A stretch of DNA of 64,000 bases from UBA2336 sp031395485. GTDB lineage: Bacteria; Bacteroidota; Bacteroidia; Cytophagales; Cyclobacteriaceae. The number at the start of each line of letters is the position of its first letter. Position 1 is the stretch's first letter. The notes beneath the pieces are model-generated. The model saw nothing but the letters and a program-made list of their open reading frames with translations, was not told the DNA's origin and ran no database searches. Made by a program: the position numbers and the translations under genes. Shown piece by piece: positions 18,009-26,653 of this stretch. The stretch covers positions 1 through 64,000 of the forward strand of contig JANNUS010000004.1 of the NCBI GenBank assembly GCA_031395485.1, given 5' to 3'.

Positions 18009-18628
18009 TTCAGGTGCTTCAATATTTCGTTCATCACCGGCTGGTATTCACTCTCTGCACTTACTGTACTGAAATTCACAAATACATTTTTTTGAGGAAC
18101 GCGTACATCCAGAATAATAGCATCAACATTATTCAGACTTTCATGAATGGTTTTCATACTGGTAAAACTATGAATGCGATTTGGTAACACCATAATTTTT
18201 AAGGTTGGATTCAGTCCAAGAGCGGGAGTTAAATCCATTATTGTCTGATAGGTTACCAGCAAATCATTTTGTGTCAAACTTGTTGGAACAATTACTGCAT
18301 CACTAACCAGGCAAAGTTTTTTGATCCCTTCATCCGTTGTTTTTCCTGCGCTGTCAACAATAACATATTGGAGGGTTGAATTTTGTTTGATCTTGAGCAA
18401 TTCATCGGCCACCTGGTGATCTTCCGAACCGAGAATTTCAAAACTAGTGCCGCTAACTTCGCCTTTCATTTGCTCCATTTTACGAAGCGTATTTAACGTG
18501 TAGTTTGTATCAGTTTCTACTAGTAATACTTTTTTGCCCGATTCGTGCAAGGCTGTAGCCAGATTAATGGCATTTGTTGTTTTGCCGGTTCCGCCTTTAC
18601 GACTAATGAATGAAATAATTTTGGGCAT
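18005..18628 (-). CDS. ParA/MinD-family ATPase
   Basis: A 207-aa protein starting MPKIISFIS at the ATG at 18628, which I prefer over an upstream in-frame non-ATG codon. It has the deviant Walker A motif KGGTGKTTNAIN, then VLLVETDTNYTLNTL and a switch-type VIVDSAGKTTDEG. Such ATPases form nucleotide-dependent dimers on DNA or membrane and place plasmids, chromosomes or protein clusters. It is short for a chromosomal Soj and has no parB nearby, so it is an orphan member. It overlaps the 107-aa gene by 4 bp. Confidence 0.88.
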   Translation of the reverse strand: MPKIISFISRKGGTGKTTNAINLATALHESGKKVLLVETDTNYTLNTLRKMEQMKGEVSGTSFEILGSEDHQVADELLKIKQNSTLQYVIVDSAGKTTDEGIKKLCLVSDAVIVPTSLTQNDLLVTYQTIMDLTPALGLNPTLKIMVLPNRIHSFTSMKTIHESLNNVDAIILDVRVPQKNVFVNFSTVSAESEYQPVMNEILKHLK

Positions 18629-18641
18629 GGGTAAAAATAAC

Positions 18642-18674
18642 AAAAAAGCCCTGAGAGTTAAGAATCTCGGGGCT
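18642..18674 (-). terminator. Rho-independent terminator of the E2 gene
   Basis: On the minus strand a 10-bp stem with one G-U pair (18665-18674 with 18647-18656, 8-nt loop) runs into six T. It lies 21 bp past the E2 stop and just before the ParA-like start, so the ParA group probably needs its own promoter or read-through. Confidence 0.85.
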
Positions 18675-18695
18675 AAAAGTGATATTCGTCAGAAA

Positions 18696-19976
18696 TTAAA
18701 TTGAACGGTTGGCATCAAATTTCTCAAGGTAATCGGCAACTCTCCGTACAAACATTCCTCCCAACGACCCGTCTACTACACGATGGTCGTATGAATGCGA
18801 CAGAAACATTTTATGACGTATTGCGATAGCATCTCCATACGGAGTTTCAATCACCGCTGGTTTTTTCTGAACAGCACCTAATGCCAGAATACCAACCTGA
18901 GGCTGCATAATAATAGGAGTGCCCATTACATTACCAAATGAACCGACATTTGAAACGGTGAATGTGCCACCAGCTAATTCATCGGGCTTAAGTTTGCTTT
19001 CGCGAGCACGTTTTGCCAAATCGTTTACAACCTTTGCTAAGCCCGTCAGGTTAAATTGATCAGCATTTTTGATAACCGGAACAATCAGGTTGCCGGACGG
19101 CAGCGCAACGGCCATACCCACATTAATATCTTTCTTCTTAATAATTCTGTCGCCATCCACCTGGATGTTAATCATAGGATAATCTTTGATGGCCAGTATA
19201 ACCGCTTCAATAAAAATTGGAGTAAACGTGAGTGAATCTCCTTCGCGTTTCTGAAAATCATTTTTCCATTTATTTCTCCAAAAAACAATGTTCGTAACAT
19301 CGGCCTCTACAAAAGAAGTAACATGTGGAGACGTACGTTTAGAATCTACCATGCGCTCAGCAATCATTTTGCGCATGCGATCCATTTCAATAATTTCATC
19401 GCCTGCGCTTATCGAAGCAGGGACTAATCGTACCGAAGTTGCCTGAACAGTCTTCCCTAGTTTGCGGTTTTGCAGGTAGCCAAGAATATCTTTTTTCGTA
19501 ACACGTCCTTCAAGGCCAGAGCCCGAAATGGTTTCAAGTTCAGCTACCTGAATGTTTTCTTCCTTGGCAATATTCTTAACAAGGGGCGAATAAAATCTGT
19601 TGGATGATTTAAAATCAACCACTGCATGTGTGCCATTTGATCCATTAGAAAGAATAGCGGAGTTTTCTTTAACGGGCTTCGAAGGTTCTTTCGTATTATT
19701 GGAAGCAGGTGCTGAAGACGTACTCGAAACGGTTGCATCGGTTGTAATAATGGCAATAGCTTTCCCAACTTTTACCACTTCACCTTCTTTCGCTAAAATT
19801 TCTTTTAAAATACCTGCATGGGTAGACGGTACTTCAGTATCTACCTTATCTGTTGCTACTTCAAGAACCGACTCATCCTGCTCAATTTTATCTCCTGGTT
19901 TCTTAAGCCATGAAAGAACAGTTGCTTCCGTAATGCTTTCGCCCATTTTGGGCATTATCAGTTCTACTAACGCCAT
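18696..19976 (-). CDS. Dihydrolipoamide acyltransferase E2 of a 2-oxo acid dehydrogenase complex
   Basis: The 426-aa E2 chain has one N-terminal lipoyl domain with lipoylated Lys44 in VATDKVDTEVPS. An Ala/Ser/Pro linker, a peripheral-subunit-binding domain (about 130-170, YSPLVKNIAKEENI with GRVTKKDIL) and the catalytic domain follow, ending with His398 and Asp402 in SYDHRVVDGSLGG. It passes acyl groups from E1 to CoA. A single lipoyl domain and the IEMDRMRKMIAERM entry to the catalytic domain fit the branched-chain or 2-oxoglutarate type better than pyruvate E2. No E1 or E3 gene adjoins it. Confidence 0.9.
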   Translation of the reverse strand: MALVELIMPKMGESITEATVLSWLKKPGDKIEQDESVLEVATDKVDTEVPSTHAGILKEILAKEGEVVKVGKAIAIITTDATVSSTSSAPASNNTKEPSKPVKENSAILSNGSNGTHAVVDFKSSNRFYSPLVKNIAKEENIQVAELETISGSGLEGRVTKKDILGYLQNRKLGKTVQATSVRLVPASISAGDEIIEMDRMRKMIAERMVDSKRTSPHVTSFVEADVTNIVFWRNKWKNDFQKREGDSLTFTPIFIEAVILAIKDYPMINIQVDGDRIIKKKDINVGMAVALPSGNLIVPVIKNADQFNLTGLAKVVNDLAKRARESKLKPDELAGGTFTVSNVGSFGNVMGTPIIMQPQVGILALGAVQKKPAVIETPYGDAIAIRHKMFLSHSYDHRVVDGSLGGMFVRRVADYLEKFDANRSI

Positions 19977-20048
19977 AATTCAATCGTTTTCGGTGGCAAG
20001 TTAAGCAGGTTTTATAGGATTTCAAGAACAAGTCTGCCAAGGGCAATA

Positions 20049-21320
20049 TTATTCTAAATTCATCTTTTTCAACGGAAAATCAATGGTTTGCCTCAGCAGG
20101 TTCAGCACTCCAATCGATGCCATTCTAATATTGATAGCCCTGTCTTTTGAGAGCTGTAACTTTTTTGTGATTGTTCGCTGGCCATCCGAAAAAGCAATCC
20201 AGACAGTACCAACAGGTTTATCGGGCGTTGCACCTCCCGGTCCAGCCACACCACTTGTAGCTATGCCAATGCTAGTATTAAATTTTTTACGAACTAATTC
20301 AGCCATTTCAGTAATGGTTTCTTCACTAACGGCACCATGTTGTTGAAGTGTTTCTGCTTTCACACCAAGTTCTTGCATTTTGATTTCGTACGAATACGGA
20401 ACAATGCTTCCCTGAAAATATTCCGAACTACCCGGAACACTGGTGATGAGGTGCGATACATATCCACCGGTGCAGCTTTCTGCAATAGAAAGTGTCAGGT
20501 TTCTTTCACGAAGTAAATTGCCAACTACAATCTCTAATGATTCATCCTTTAAGCTATATACATACTCACCTGCTAAGGGTAATAATTTTCTTACAAGGTC
20601 ATCGGTCTCTTGTTGTAACTGCACTATGTTGTTGCCAAAGGCCGTAAGTCGTAGTCTTACTTCTCCCAAGTTGGGCAAGTATGCAAGCTTAATGTGCCCG
20701 GGTAATGCCTTTTCCCAAGCTGAAATTTTTTCAGCTAAAATAGATTCACCAATTCCAACGGTGCGAATGACTTTATGATAGATAACAGGTGTATTGAATT
20801 GCTGTTGAAGTTTTGGAATCAAGATTGCGGACATCATCCGTTTCATTTCGTGTGGGACACCCGGCATTGAAATGAATACTTTTCTGTTTTTTTCGAACCA
20901 CATGCCCGGTGCGGTGCCCATAGCATTGGTAATTTTTTCGCAGCACACTGGCAGGGCTGCTTGTTGTCGATTTATTTCTGTTAATTCCCGGCCTCGGCTT
21001 TTAAAAAATTCAGTTACTTCAACCAATGCCTCTTCATGTATAGCCAGTTCACAATTGAAGTACTTAGCGAGACACGGTTTTGTAATATCATCACTTGTTG
21101 GGCCAAGGCCTCCGGTAATTAATACAATATCAGCTCTTTTTTCTGCTTCTTCGAGTGCAGTTAAAATTTCATCTTCCTGATCGCCAACGGAAGTTTTGCG
21201 AATTACTTTAATTCCCACCTTATCCAACTCCACGCTCATCCATTGCGAATTAGTGTCCACAATTTGACCGTATAAAATTTCATCGCCAATGGTGAGGAGT
21301 TCCGCTAATACTTTCTTCAT
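20049..21320 (-). CDS. cinA: CinA-family protein (NMN deamidase / competence-damage protein)
   Basis: A 423-aa two-domain protein. The N-terminal MoaB/MogA-like domain has ELLTIGDEILYGQIVDTN and VLITGGLGPTSDD. The C-terminal CinA domain, which in characterised enzymes hydrolyses nicotinamide mononucleotide to nicotinate mononucleotide, has LSIAESCTGGYVSHLIT and GIATSGVAGPGGATPDKPVGTVW. I choose the ATG at 21320, which has an AGGA just upstream and gives the family-typical MKKVLAELLTIGDE start, rather than an in-frame codon 21 bp further out. It recycles NAD breakdown products. It reads towards the E2 gene, 72 bp away. Confidence 0.92.
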   Translation of the reverse strand: MKKVLAELLTIGDEILYGQIVDTNSQWMSVELDKVGIKVIRKTSVGDQEDEILTALEEAEKRADIVLITGGLGPTSDDITKPCLAKYFNCELAIHEEALVEVTEFFKSRGRELTEINRQQAALPVCCEKITNAMGTAPGMWFEKNRKVFISMPGVPHEMKRMMSAILIPKLQQQFNTPVIYHKVIRTVGIGESILAEKISAWEKALPGHIKLAYLPNLGEVRLRLTAFGNNIVQLQQETDDLVRKLLPLAGEYVYSLKDESLEIVVGNLLRERNLTLSIAESCTGGYVSHLITSVPGSSEYFQGSIVPYSYEIKMQELGVKAETLQQHGAVSEETITEMAELVRKKFNTSIGIATSGVAGPGGATPDKPVGTVWIAFSDGQRTITKKLQLSKDRAINIRMASIGVLNLLRQTIDFPLKKMNLE

Positions 21321-21424
21321 ATTCCTAAAATTGCGCCTCAAATATCACATAAAAACTGCAACCGCATCGTTTTGTTTGAACCTAATTCATTTGAAGGAAA
21401 AGCGATTCTTTGTAGTTTACCTCA

Positions 21425-22693
21425 ATGGAAAAACCAGTATCAGCGCCTGAATGGCAAAAAGAAATCTATCTAAATGGATTTGCAGGAGCGCGGTCTTCTA
21501 TAAAAACCTCTTTGCATTCGCTGGAAAGTGTAGCCAAACAAAGCATGAGCGAGAAGGCCTATGGCTACATAGCGGGTGGTGCGGGGAGTGAAAGCACCAT
21601 GGAGGCTAACCGGAATGTGTTTGACCAATGGAAAATTGTACCCCGCATGTTACGCGATGTAAGTGAACGTGATGTAAGCATTGAATTATTTGGGCAAAAA
21701 ATTTCTTCGCCACTTTTAGTAAGCCCGGTTGGGGTGTTAGAAATGGTTCATCCCGAAGCAGACATTGCAGTAGCACGTGCTGCATCAAAAATGGGCGTGC
21801 CGTATATTTTTTCGAATCAGGCTTCAAAGTCTATGGAAGCGTGCGCGGGTGTGATGGGAGACAGCCCGAGGTGGTTTCAATTATATTGGAGTAAGTCAAA
21901 TGAGTTGGTTCAAAGTTTTATTCAGCGAGCCGAACGATGTGGATGTACAGCATTAGTCGTTACACTTGATACTACGTTGCTTGGTTGGCGCACACGTGAT
22001 CTGGATCTAGCGTATCTTCCTTTTTTAGAAGGGAAGGGTATTGCGCAGTATACATCCGATCCTGTATTTCAAAAATTGTTAGATGAGCCGGATGATGTGC
22101 AACAAGCAAAACGAATGATTACCGTGCAATCTATTCAAGGATTAATATCCATGGTTAAGAATTATCCGGGAGCTAATTTTTTTAAGAAGCTCGTGTCTGG
22201 AAGACCGATTAAAGCTGTACGTAAGTTTGTGAGTATTTATTCTAATCCTGCTACTACCTGGGATGATTTAGCATTTCTGCGTCAACAAACGAAATTGCCA
22301 ATTCTCTTAAAAGGCATTGTTCATCCCGATGATGCTCGTAAAGCGCTGGATGCCGGAATGAATGGCATCATAATTTCCAATCACGGAGGCAGACAAGTAG
22401 ATGGATCCATTGCAACGTTGGATGCGCTTCCAAAAATTATAGAAGTGCTTCAAAATAGCATGCCCGTGTTACTCGATAGCGGTGTGCGGGGAGGTGCTGA
22501 TGTTTTTAAGGCATTGGCGCTGGGAGCGAAAGCCGTATGCATTGGAAGACCCTATGTGTACGGATTAGCAATAGCGGGAGAGCAGGGTGTGTATGAGGTT
22601 TTACAAAATCTACTATCCGATTTTGAATTGACGATGGGGTTATCGGGATGTAAAAACATTTCTGAAATAAATTCAAATATGCTTAGTCGTTGA
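21425..22693 (+). CDS. FMN-dependent alpha-hydroxy-acid oxidizing enzyme (lactate 2-monooxygenase-like)
   Basis: The 422-aa protein is a member of the glycolate oxidase/lactate monooxygenase/LldD family. It has the FMN-contact Lys296 in LLKGIVHPDDA and catalytic base His320 in SNHGGRQVDGS, with the phosphate-binding GVRGGADVFKALALGA and IGRPYVYGL near the C-terminus. The long loop between about 195 and 265 and the AYGYIAGGAGSE start resemble lactate 2-monooxygenase more than LldD. It oxidises an L-2-hydroxy acid such as lactate; the exact substrate and acceptor cannot be told. It is divergent from cinA. Confidence 0.88.
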   Translation: MEKPVSAPEWQKEIYLNGFAGARSSIKTSLHSLESVAKQSMSEKAYGYIAGGAGSESTMEANRNVFDQWKIVPRMLRDVSERDVSIELFGQKISSPLLVSPVGVLEMVHPEADIAVARAASKMGVPYIFSNQASKSMEACAGVMGDSPRWFQLYWSKSNELVQSFIQRAERCGCTALVVTLDTTLLGWRTRDLDLAYLPFLEGKGIAQYTSDPVFQKLLDEPDDVQQAKRMITVQSIQGLISMVKNYPGANFFKKLVSGRPIKAVRKFVSIYSNPATTWDDLAFLRQQTKLPILLKGIVHPDDARKALDAGMNGIIISNHGGRQVDGSIATLDALPKIIEVLQNSMPVLLDSGVRGGADVFKALALGAKAVCIGRPYVYGLAIAGEQGVYEVLQNLLSDFELTMGLSGCKNISEINSNMLSR

Positions 22694-22765
22694 TTTTCAG
22701 CACTATAATTCAATAGGATTTTGTATAACGTTCGGCTAATTTTAGACCCCTAACAAATAGAGATT

Positions 22766-23482
22766 ATGCGAAAAATTCAGTTTATTTTATTCCTTTTTCT
22801 TGCAGGATGCACCACGGCACAAATCAGCCAAACACTGGGTGATGTAAACAAAGCTATGAGCACCGAGCAGCCACTCTCTACAGCACAGGTTGGTGAAGGA
22901 TTGAAGGAAGCGCTTGTTACTGGAATTTCAAAAGGCTCTGATTTAGTTTCGCAGCTTGATGGTTATTTCAAAAATCCTGAAATTAAAATACCGTTTCCAC
23001 CGGATGTAAAAAAGGTTGAAGACAAGCTTCGTCAAGTTGGTTTAGGAGATCAGGTGGATAAGTTCGTGATGACGTTAAATCGGGGTGCAGAGGATGCAGC
23101 CAAAGAAGCAAAGCCAATTTTTATATCGGCTATTAAATCCATGACCATTCAGGATGCCTGGGCAATTTTGAAAGGAGAGCCATCGGCAGCTACTGAATAT
23201 TTGAAGAAGACAACCGCTGGTCAATTGAAAGAGAAATTTAAGCCCGTTATTCAAAATTCATTGAGCAAGGTAAACGCAACTAAATACTACGGTGATCTTG
23301 TTGGAACGTATAATAAAATCCCATTTGTAGAAAAAGTAAATCCTAGTTTGGATGATTATGCTACCGATAAAGCTGTGGAAGGGTTATTTGTTATGATAGC
23401 GAAGGAGGAAAGAAATATTCGTCAAGACCCATTGAAGCGGACGACAGATTTATTAAAGAAAGTTTTTGGGTATAAGAAGTAG
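22766..23482 (+). CDS. DUF4197 lipoprotein
   Basis: A 238-aa protein with a lipobox signal (LFLAGC, Cys about 15). The remainder, with GLKEALVTGISKGSDLVS, IPFPPDVKKVEDKLRQVGLG and NRGAEDAAKEAKPIF, matches the DUF4197 family of periplasmic helical proteins common in Bacteroidota and Proteobacteria. The family's function is unknown. It stands alone between the hydroxy-acid oxidase and the paaN gene. Confidence 0.88.
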   Translation: MRKIQFILFLFLAGCTTAQISQTLGDVNKAMSTEQPLSTAQVGEGLKEALVTGISKGSDLVSQLDGYFKNPEIKIPFPPDVKKVEDKLRQVGLGDQVDKFVMTLNRGAEDAAKEAKPIFISAIKSMTIQDAWAILKGEPSAATEYLKKTTAGQLKEKFKPVIQNSLSKVNATKYYGDLVGTYNKIPFVEKVNPSLDDYATDKAVEGLFVMIAKEERNIRQDPLKRTTDLLKKVFGYKK

Positions 23483-23550
23483 TCATTCTTGCGAGCCAAG
23501 GGAAATTGCCGCGGTAACATTGCTTGTTACACGCTGAGCCAGTCTCGCAA
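23482..23550. repeat. Degenerate intergenic palindromic element
   Basis: A 7-bp inverted pair TTGCGAG / CTCGCAA (23489-23495 and 23544-23550) encloses a second hairpin GTAAC...GTTAC (23514-23530). The left border GTCATTCTTGCGAG resembles genome repeats seen in other Bacteroidota. It follows the DUF4197 stop immediately. Confidence 0.45.
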
Positions 23551-23604
23551 ATACGTTAATTTGAAAGTGAATTGTACGATACCATTAATTGTTTTATAAA
23601 TTCT

Positions 23605-25272
23605 ATGAATCTTTTTGCCAAACATCAAACGTTAATTACTAAAGCAATAGAAGCTTTGCACAGCAGAACTTTTTATGCCGCTTATCCGGAACACCCATCT
23701 CCGGCAGTATATGGTGAAACAGCCGATGCTGATGGGCAGGCTAAGTTTAAAGCGATGCTTGGAAATAAATTCAACGATCTGAAGCAAGCAAATCCTGAAG
23801 GATGGGCAGGGCAGGAAGAGTCTCCGTATTTGCAAGAACAACTGAAGGTCTCGTATCCTATATATTCTGTTCCAACATTAATAAAAAATGCGAAGGCTGC
23901 TCAGCAAACGTGGCGCAAGGTGAGTGCTGAAAATAGAGCAGGCATATTAGCAGAGTCGCTTGAAAGAGTAAAGGGAAGATTTTTTGAAATCGCGTATGCA
24001 ACCATGCACACAACCGGCCAGGGATACATGATGGCCTTTCAAGCATCTGGTCCGCATGCTGCGGATCGGGCCCTGGAAGCTATTGCTGCTGGGTACGAAG
24101 AACTTCAGCGCTTTCCTGCGTCCGTAGTTTGGGATAAACCGATGGGAAAATTCAATATTCAGTTAAATAAGGAATGGAGAGCAGTGCCAAAAGGTATTTC
24201 GATAGTGATTGGTTGCTCAACGTTCCCTACATGGAATTCCGTTACCGGAATTTATGGAAGTTTGATTACGGGAAATTCGGTAATTGTAAAACCGCATCCC
24301 GGTGCAATCCTTCCGATCGCGATTGTGGTTGCTGAAATTCAAAAAGTATTAGCTGAAAATAATATTGATCCGAATACCTGTCAGCTAGCCGTAGATACCT
24401 ACGATAAAATGATTACGAAAGAACTCGCTGAACATCCGGATGTAAAGCTTATTGACTTCACGGGTAATTCGGCCTTTGGAAGTTACCTCGAAGCGCTTCC
24501 GGGTAAAACTGTTTTCACAGAAAAGACAGGCGTGAACTCGGTTATTCTTGACTCGGCTGCTGATATTGATAAAGCTGCCGCGAACCTGGCCTTCTCTATT
24601 AATTTGTACAGCGGACAAATGTGCACGGCACCACAAAATTTTTACATCCCTGAAGGAGGAATAAAAACCCCCAATGGAGTTGTAAGCTTTGATGATTTTG
24701 CGAAAAAGTTAGTCGATAACATTAATGGATTAGTCGATAATCCTAAAGCTGGGCCCTTTGTGTTGGGTGCTGTTCAAAATAAGAAAACCAGTGAGCGCGT
24801 AGTGGAAGCAGAAAAACTTCCGGGAAAAGTGTGGTTGAAGTCGCGCTCATTTGAAAACCCGATGTTTAAGAATGCCAGGGTTGCAACACCCGTTGTAGTG
24901 GAGGTGGACGCTTCTAAGAAGGATGTCTTCAGTAAAGAATTGTTTGGTCCGATTGCATTGTTAATTAAAACGAAGAATACAGATCAATCAATTCAATTAG
25001 CACACGAGATGGCGTTACAACACGGTGCGATTTCATGTGGCGCGTACACTACCGATGCAACCGTAAAAGAAAAAATTGCAGATGAAATGGCGCAGGCGGC
25101 CACACCGGTATCCTTCAACTTAACCGGTGGAATTTACATGAATCAAAACGCTGCCTTCTCCGACTTCCATGTAACGGGAGGTAATCCTTCAGGCAATGCA
25201 TCCTTCACCAATCCGGAATATGTGACGAAGAGGTTCACGTGGGTGGGGCATAGAGAACCTGCAGGAGTGTAG
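23605..25272 (+). CDS. paaN: PaaN-type aldehyde dehydrogenase (phenylacetic acid degradation protein)
   Basis: A 555-aa aldehyde-dehydrogenase-fold protein starting at the ATG 23605 (MNLFAKHQTL). The frame extends upstream only to a TTG. The N-terminal third (AYPEHPSPAVYGE, GWAGQEESPYLQEQL) is typical of the PaaN branch. Core motifs are CSTFPTWNSVTGIYGSLITGN, the general base Glu in FTEKTGVNSVI and catalytic Cys in YSGQMCTAPQN. PaaN-like proteins are linked to the ring-cleavage step of phenylacetyl-CoA catabolism. No paaABCDE, paaK or other paa gene is in the window, so it is an isolated copy and its substrate could differ. The stop touches the convergent PAP2 gene with no gap. Confidence 0.87.
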   Translation: MNLFAKHQTLITKAIEALHSRTFYAAYPEHPSPAVYGETADADGQAKFKAMLGNKFNDLKQANPEGWAGQEESPYLQEQLKVSYPIYSVPTLIKNAKAAQQTWRKVSAENRAGILAESLERVKGRFFEIAYATMHTTGQGYMMAFQASGPHAADRALEAIAAGYEELQRFPASVVWDKPMGKFNIQLNKEWRAVPKGISIVIGCSTFPTWNSVTGIYGSLITGNSVIVKPHPGAILPIAIVVAEIQKVLAENNIDPNTCQLAVDTYDKMITKELAEHPDVKLIDFTGNSAFGSYLEALPGKTVFTEKTGVNSVILDSAADIDKAAANLAFSINLYSGQMCTAPQNFYIPEGGIKTPNGVVSFDDFAKKLVDNINGLVDNPKAGPFVLGAVQNKKTSERVVEAEKLPGKVWLKSRSFENPMFKNARVATPVVVEVDASKKDVFSKELFGPIALLIKTKNTDQSIQLAHEMALQHGAISCGAYTTDATVKEKIADEMAQAATPVSFNLTGGIYMNQNAAFSDFHVTGGNPSGNASFTNPEYVTKRFTWVGHREPAGV

Positions 25273-26091
25273 TTAAAATTTGTAACACACGCTAAAGTAG
25301 TTCGGAAGAATCGAGACGGTAAGTTTTTCAGGATTCACTTTATGTAACACTGGGATCGCATAACCGATGGCGCTTCCTACCATTGCTCCAACGATAACAT
25401 CCGTTGGAAAATGTTCACCTGAAGCTACACGACAATAGGCGGTTGCAGATGCGAGTGTAAGGGAAGTACACCATATTATTTTACTCCAGGTTCCTTTTCC
25501 GTAAATGTCGGTGTACGTTTTTGATAGAAATACTGCCGCAGCAAACGTAGCTGACGTGTGCCCTGAAAAAAAGGAAGTATTCCCGATGGGGGCTCCATTC
25601 TCCTGGAAGTTATATCGCTCTTCAGGGGTAAAAGAAGTATTATACAAATAAGGTCGGGTACGTCCAGTGATTGATTTTGTTATTCCGGTAATTCCTTTGG
25701 TAAAGAAAAACACCTCGAAGTACATCACTCCGATGGTAGAAGCGTTATCCCATTTTTTATTTATTACCTGCGGGATGGTTAAGGCTATGGGAACAAAAGG
25801 AAGTGTTTTAAAGATCACATTGCTGAAGTCATCAGCGGATCGATTCCAAAAGTACGTTGCATTTCGGTCAAGACGATTTTCATCCGTACGATTGAGTAAC
25901 GTAATCTCCTCTACGGTTAAGTTATGATTGTTTTCTCGCGCTAAGTAATCGGAAGTAAGATTTGTAATAATGCTCAAGGGTGCGATAACAAAATCTTTCT
26001 TGCTTTTCTTGTATGGAAAATCATGTTCTTGTGCCAAGCTCTGAAAGAATGACATCTGGAGAAGTACAACGACAGCAACCTGAATTTTCAT
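25273..26091 (-). CDS. PAP2-family phosphatase
   Basis: A 272-aa protein with signal peptide/first helix (MKIQVAVVVLLQMSFFQSLAQ) and the three PAP2 motifs: KSITGRTRPY, FFSGHTSATFA and CRVASGEHFPTDVIVGA, with the two catalytic His residues and the Asp. Members dephosphorylate lipid phosphates such as undecaprenyl pyrophosphate or phosphatidic acid, in the membrane with the active site facing the periplasm. Here the N-terminal 100 residues are longer than in small PAP2 proteins. It is the last of three minus-strand genes (ATP-grasp, DUF1801, PAP2). Confidence 0.88.
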   Translation of the reverse strand: MKIQVAVVVLLQMSFFQSLAQEHDFPYKKSKKDFVIAPLSIITNLTSDYLARENNHNLTVEEITLLNRTDENRLDRNATYFWNRSADDFSNVIFKTLPFVPIALTIPQVINKKWDNASTIGVMYFEVFFFTKGITGITKSITGRTRPYLYNTSFTPEERYNFQENGAPIGNTSFFSGHTSATFAAAVFLSKTYTDIYGKGTWSKIIWCTSLTLASATAYCRVASGEHFPTDVIVGAMVGSAIGYAIPVLHKVNPEKLTVSILPNYFSVCYKF

Positions 26092-26098
26092 TTCGCTT

Positions 26099-26596
26099 TT
26101 AAGATTTAACTCCTTTTTTAACTGGCCGCTTAGCTTTCGAAATGGATTTAGTAATCGTTAATCCATGCATTACTTTATCTTTAGGTTTAAGTTTTGCTAA
26201 CGAATTATCGTACGCTTCTTTTAATAGTTTCTTGATATAACCCTTCGGAAAAGTTCGCGCATCCTTTACAAGGATGTAACGGTATTGATTTCCTTCTCCG
26301 AGCAGTATTTTTTTTGGATCAGACAGATCGGCACCAAAGTAAAAACCAAAATGAACATTATGTGTACTTCTACCTACCGCCATGGTACAGAACGTATGAC
26401 CTAACTTATCGGTAATAGACCATCCAAAAGCTACTGCATTGTAGTTGTCATAAATCAGTTCATTGGAAGTTGGGTATAAATCCCACACAAACGAGCGAAG
26501 GAGTAACGTGATCTCTTGAATCTCAGAAGGGAAGGGCTTAAAAAATTTCAGGAGGTCTTTCGTGTCTTCTTTACCCATGGCTGCAAAATTAATCAT
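26099..26596 (-). CDS. DUF1801-domain protein
   Basis: A 165-aa soluble protein with the DUF1801 pattern: LIYDNYNAVAFGWSITDK, then VHFGFYFGADLSDPKKILLGEG and a C-terminal Lys-rich tail. The family (YdhG/iron-chaperone-like fold) has no agreed function in bacteria. Both Met1 and Met7 (26578, MGKEDTKDLL) are possible starts and neither has a strong ribosome-binding site. Only 7 bp separate it from the PAP2 gene. Confidence 0.82.
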   Translation of the reverse strand: MINFAAMGKEDTKDLLKFFKPFPSEIQEITLLLRSFVWDLYPTSNELIYDNYNAVAFGWSITDKLGHTFCTMAVGRSTHNVHFGFYFGADLSDPKKILLGEGNQYRYILVKDARTFPKGYIKKLLKEAYDNSLAKLKPKDKVMHGLTITKSISKAKRPVKKGVKS

Positions 26597-26653
26597 GTTA
26601 TGATTTACCTAATGTATGTTGCTCATTGATTAGAGAGTACAATTCAATATATC

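Noticed and set aside
19600..20004. 134-codon plus-strand open frame opposite the E2 gene
   Set aside because: It is antisense to the lipoyl domain and linker of E2, whose motifs are clear; the antisense peptide has no recognisable feature.
20443..21180. Plus-strand open frames of 102-111 codons opposite cinA
   Set aside because: They are shadows of the cinA coding frame; composition is Ser-rich as expected of antisense translation, and no start signal is seen.
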